Shown here one piece after another: positions 63,224-64,000 of a DNA stretch of 64,000 nucleotides. The DNA comes from Devosia riboflavina (lineage in GTDB: Bacteria; Pseudomonadota; Alphaproteobacteria; Rhizobiales; Devosiaceae), in assembly GCF_000743575.1 (NCBI RefSeq), contig NZ_JQGC01000006.1:186001-250000 (forward strand). The letters are read 5' to 3'. The notes below the pieces were generated by a model. It was not told where the DNA came from. It worked only from the letters and a program-made list of their open reading frames with translations, and made no database searches. Made by a program: the position numbers and the translations under genes. Position 1 is the stretch's first letter. Each line of letters begins with the position of its first letter.

Positions 63224-64000
63224 ATGTCGACGACTTCCGCCCCCGCGCCGCTGACCGATCAGCCATTGCGCGGCCTTGCCCTTATTGTCGGGGCGACCAT
63301 GTTGTTTGCCTACAATGACACGACCAACAAGCTGCTGATCACCGAGTACAACGTACCCATGGTGGCGGCCATTCGCTACATCGTGCACTGTCTGCTCATG
63401 CTGGCCATCGTCGCCCCGCTGCACGGCTGCGAAATGGTGCGCACCCAACGCACGGGCCTGGTTCTCGTCCGCGCCGCCAGCCTGGCCTTGGGCTCGCTCC
63501 TCGTCAGCTTTGCGCTACAGCGCATGCCGGTCGCCGAAACCACGGCCATCGTCTATCTCTGCCCGGTCCTGATCGTGCTGTTCTCCGGCCCGCTGCTCAA
63601 GGAAAAGGTGGGCCCCATGGCCTGGGTCGCGGCGGTCATAGGCTTTGCCGGTGTCCTGCTCATCGCTCGCCCCGGCGGCGGGCTCGACCCGATCGGCGTT
63701 CTCTTCGTGCTCGGCAACGTGGTGGTCTCGGTGACCTACAACCTGCTCTCGCGCGTCCTCGCCCGCACCGAGCGCACCATGGCCATGCTGTTCTATTCCG
63801 CCCTCGTCGGCGCCATCGGCTTCGGCATTTTCCTGCCCTGGACCCTGCACGGCGTCGCCCCGACACCGTTGCAGCTCGTGCTCTTCCTTGGCCTCGGCAT
63901 CTCCGCCTGGCTCGGGCACTATCTCTTCACTCAATCCTATCGCTATGCCCCGGCAGCCCTCGTCGCCCCGATGACCTATATGCATCTGGTCTGGGCCGGC
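63224..64000 (+). CDS. EamA/DMT-family transporter, 3' end cut by window
   Basis: 259 codons from ATG 63224 to the right edge, without a stop. The translation has repeated membrane helices: LRGLALIVGATMLFAYNDTT, MVAAIRYIVHCLLMLAIVAP, AETTAIVYLCPVLIVLFSGP with LLKEKVGPMAWVAAVIGFAG, and a second repeat GVLFVLGNVVVSVTYNLLSR. The ten-helix drug/metabolite transporter layout is clear. About 40 more residues would be expected beyond the edge. Substrate unknown. Confidence 0.85.
   Translation, partial: MSTTSAPAPLTDQPLRGLALIVGATMLFAYNDTTNKLLITEYNVPMVAAIRYIVHCLLMLAIVAPLHGCEMVRTQRTGLVLVRAASLALGSLLVSFALQRMPVAETTAIVYLCPVLIVLFSGPLLKEKVGPMAWVAAVIGFAGVLLIARPGGGLDPIGVLFVLGNVVVSVTYNLLSRVLARTERTMAMLFYSALVGAIGFGIFLPWTLHGVAPTPLQLVLFLGLGISAWLGHYLFTQSYRYAPAALVAPMTYMHLVWAG

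Overview
The window is a GC-rich, densely coded chromosomal segment of an alphaproteobacterium. The gene order dapA-smpB ... rpoZ-rsh-pyrE ... acpS-lepB-rnc-era ... recO-parC, an Omp2/RopA-like porin, a PutA/PutR pair and many short palindromic intergenic repeats point to Hyphomicrobiales (Rhizobiales). Devosia or a close relative is my best guess, made from memory of gene content and not from a search. I see no rRNA, tRNA, CRISPR array, insertion sequence, phage gene or replication origin.

Region 1 (1-22088) is an uptake-and-catabolism island, mostly on the minus strand. It holds three complete ABC importers, each in an apparent operon with an amidohydrolase-superfamily deaminase. (a) A BMP/nucleoside-type importer (5466-6461 down to 1712) is followed by a CodA-like cytosine deaminase and a cut-off pepT. 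(b) An NMT1/THI5-like importer (12640-9874) is followed by a second cytosine-deaminase-like amidohydrolase, an FAD-linked oxidase and a flavodoxin-fold NAD(P)H oxidoreductase, with very tight or overlapping junctions. (c) A spermidine/putrescine-type (PotABCD-like) importer (22088-18212) is followed by an MtaD/TrzA-like deaminase and a nucleoside hydrolase. Between them lie a RidA protein with a creatininase-family amidohydrolase, a phosphoribosyltransferase and an M20 amidohydrolase. Together they suggest scavenging of nucleosides, nucleobases or other N-heterocycles for nitrogen. The exact substrates are not visible.

Region 2 (22227-35588) covers amino-acid and peptide use: putR/putA for proline, a dipeptide-type ABC importer split into divergent arms (dppBCDF-like on minus; XRE-cupin regulator plus binding protein on plus), an M24 peptidase, a GNAT acetyltransferase and an SRPBCC protein.

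Region 3 (35727-43026) is a sugar and amino-sugar cluster: a GH2 beta-mannosidase, murQ, a GntR regulator, a SIS-type glucosamine-6-phosphate deaminase and nagA, then an SDR. A shared 14-nt motif upstream of both murQ and the GntR operon is a good operator candidate.

Region 4 (43027-47362) is envelope-related: a porin with a 402-nt upstream region, an OmpA-family protein with an internally duplicated N-terminal half, and an alpha/beta-hydrolase-fold protein that lacks the catalytic serine and histidine.

Region 5 (47595-64000) is the conserved core cluster from dapA to parC, interrupted between era and recO by a small ABM/MarR/Pr6Pr module. It ends with Dabb, bpt, RDD and a truncated EamA transporter gene. 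Several families of palindromic repeats occupy the longer intergenic gaps throughout.
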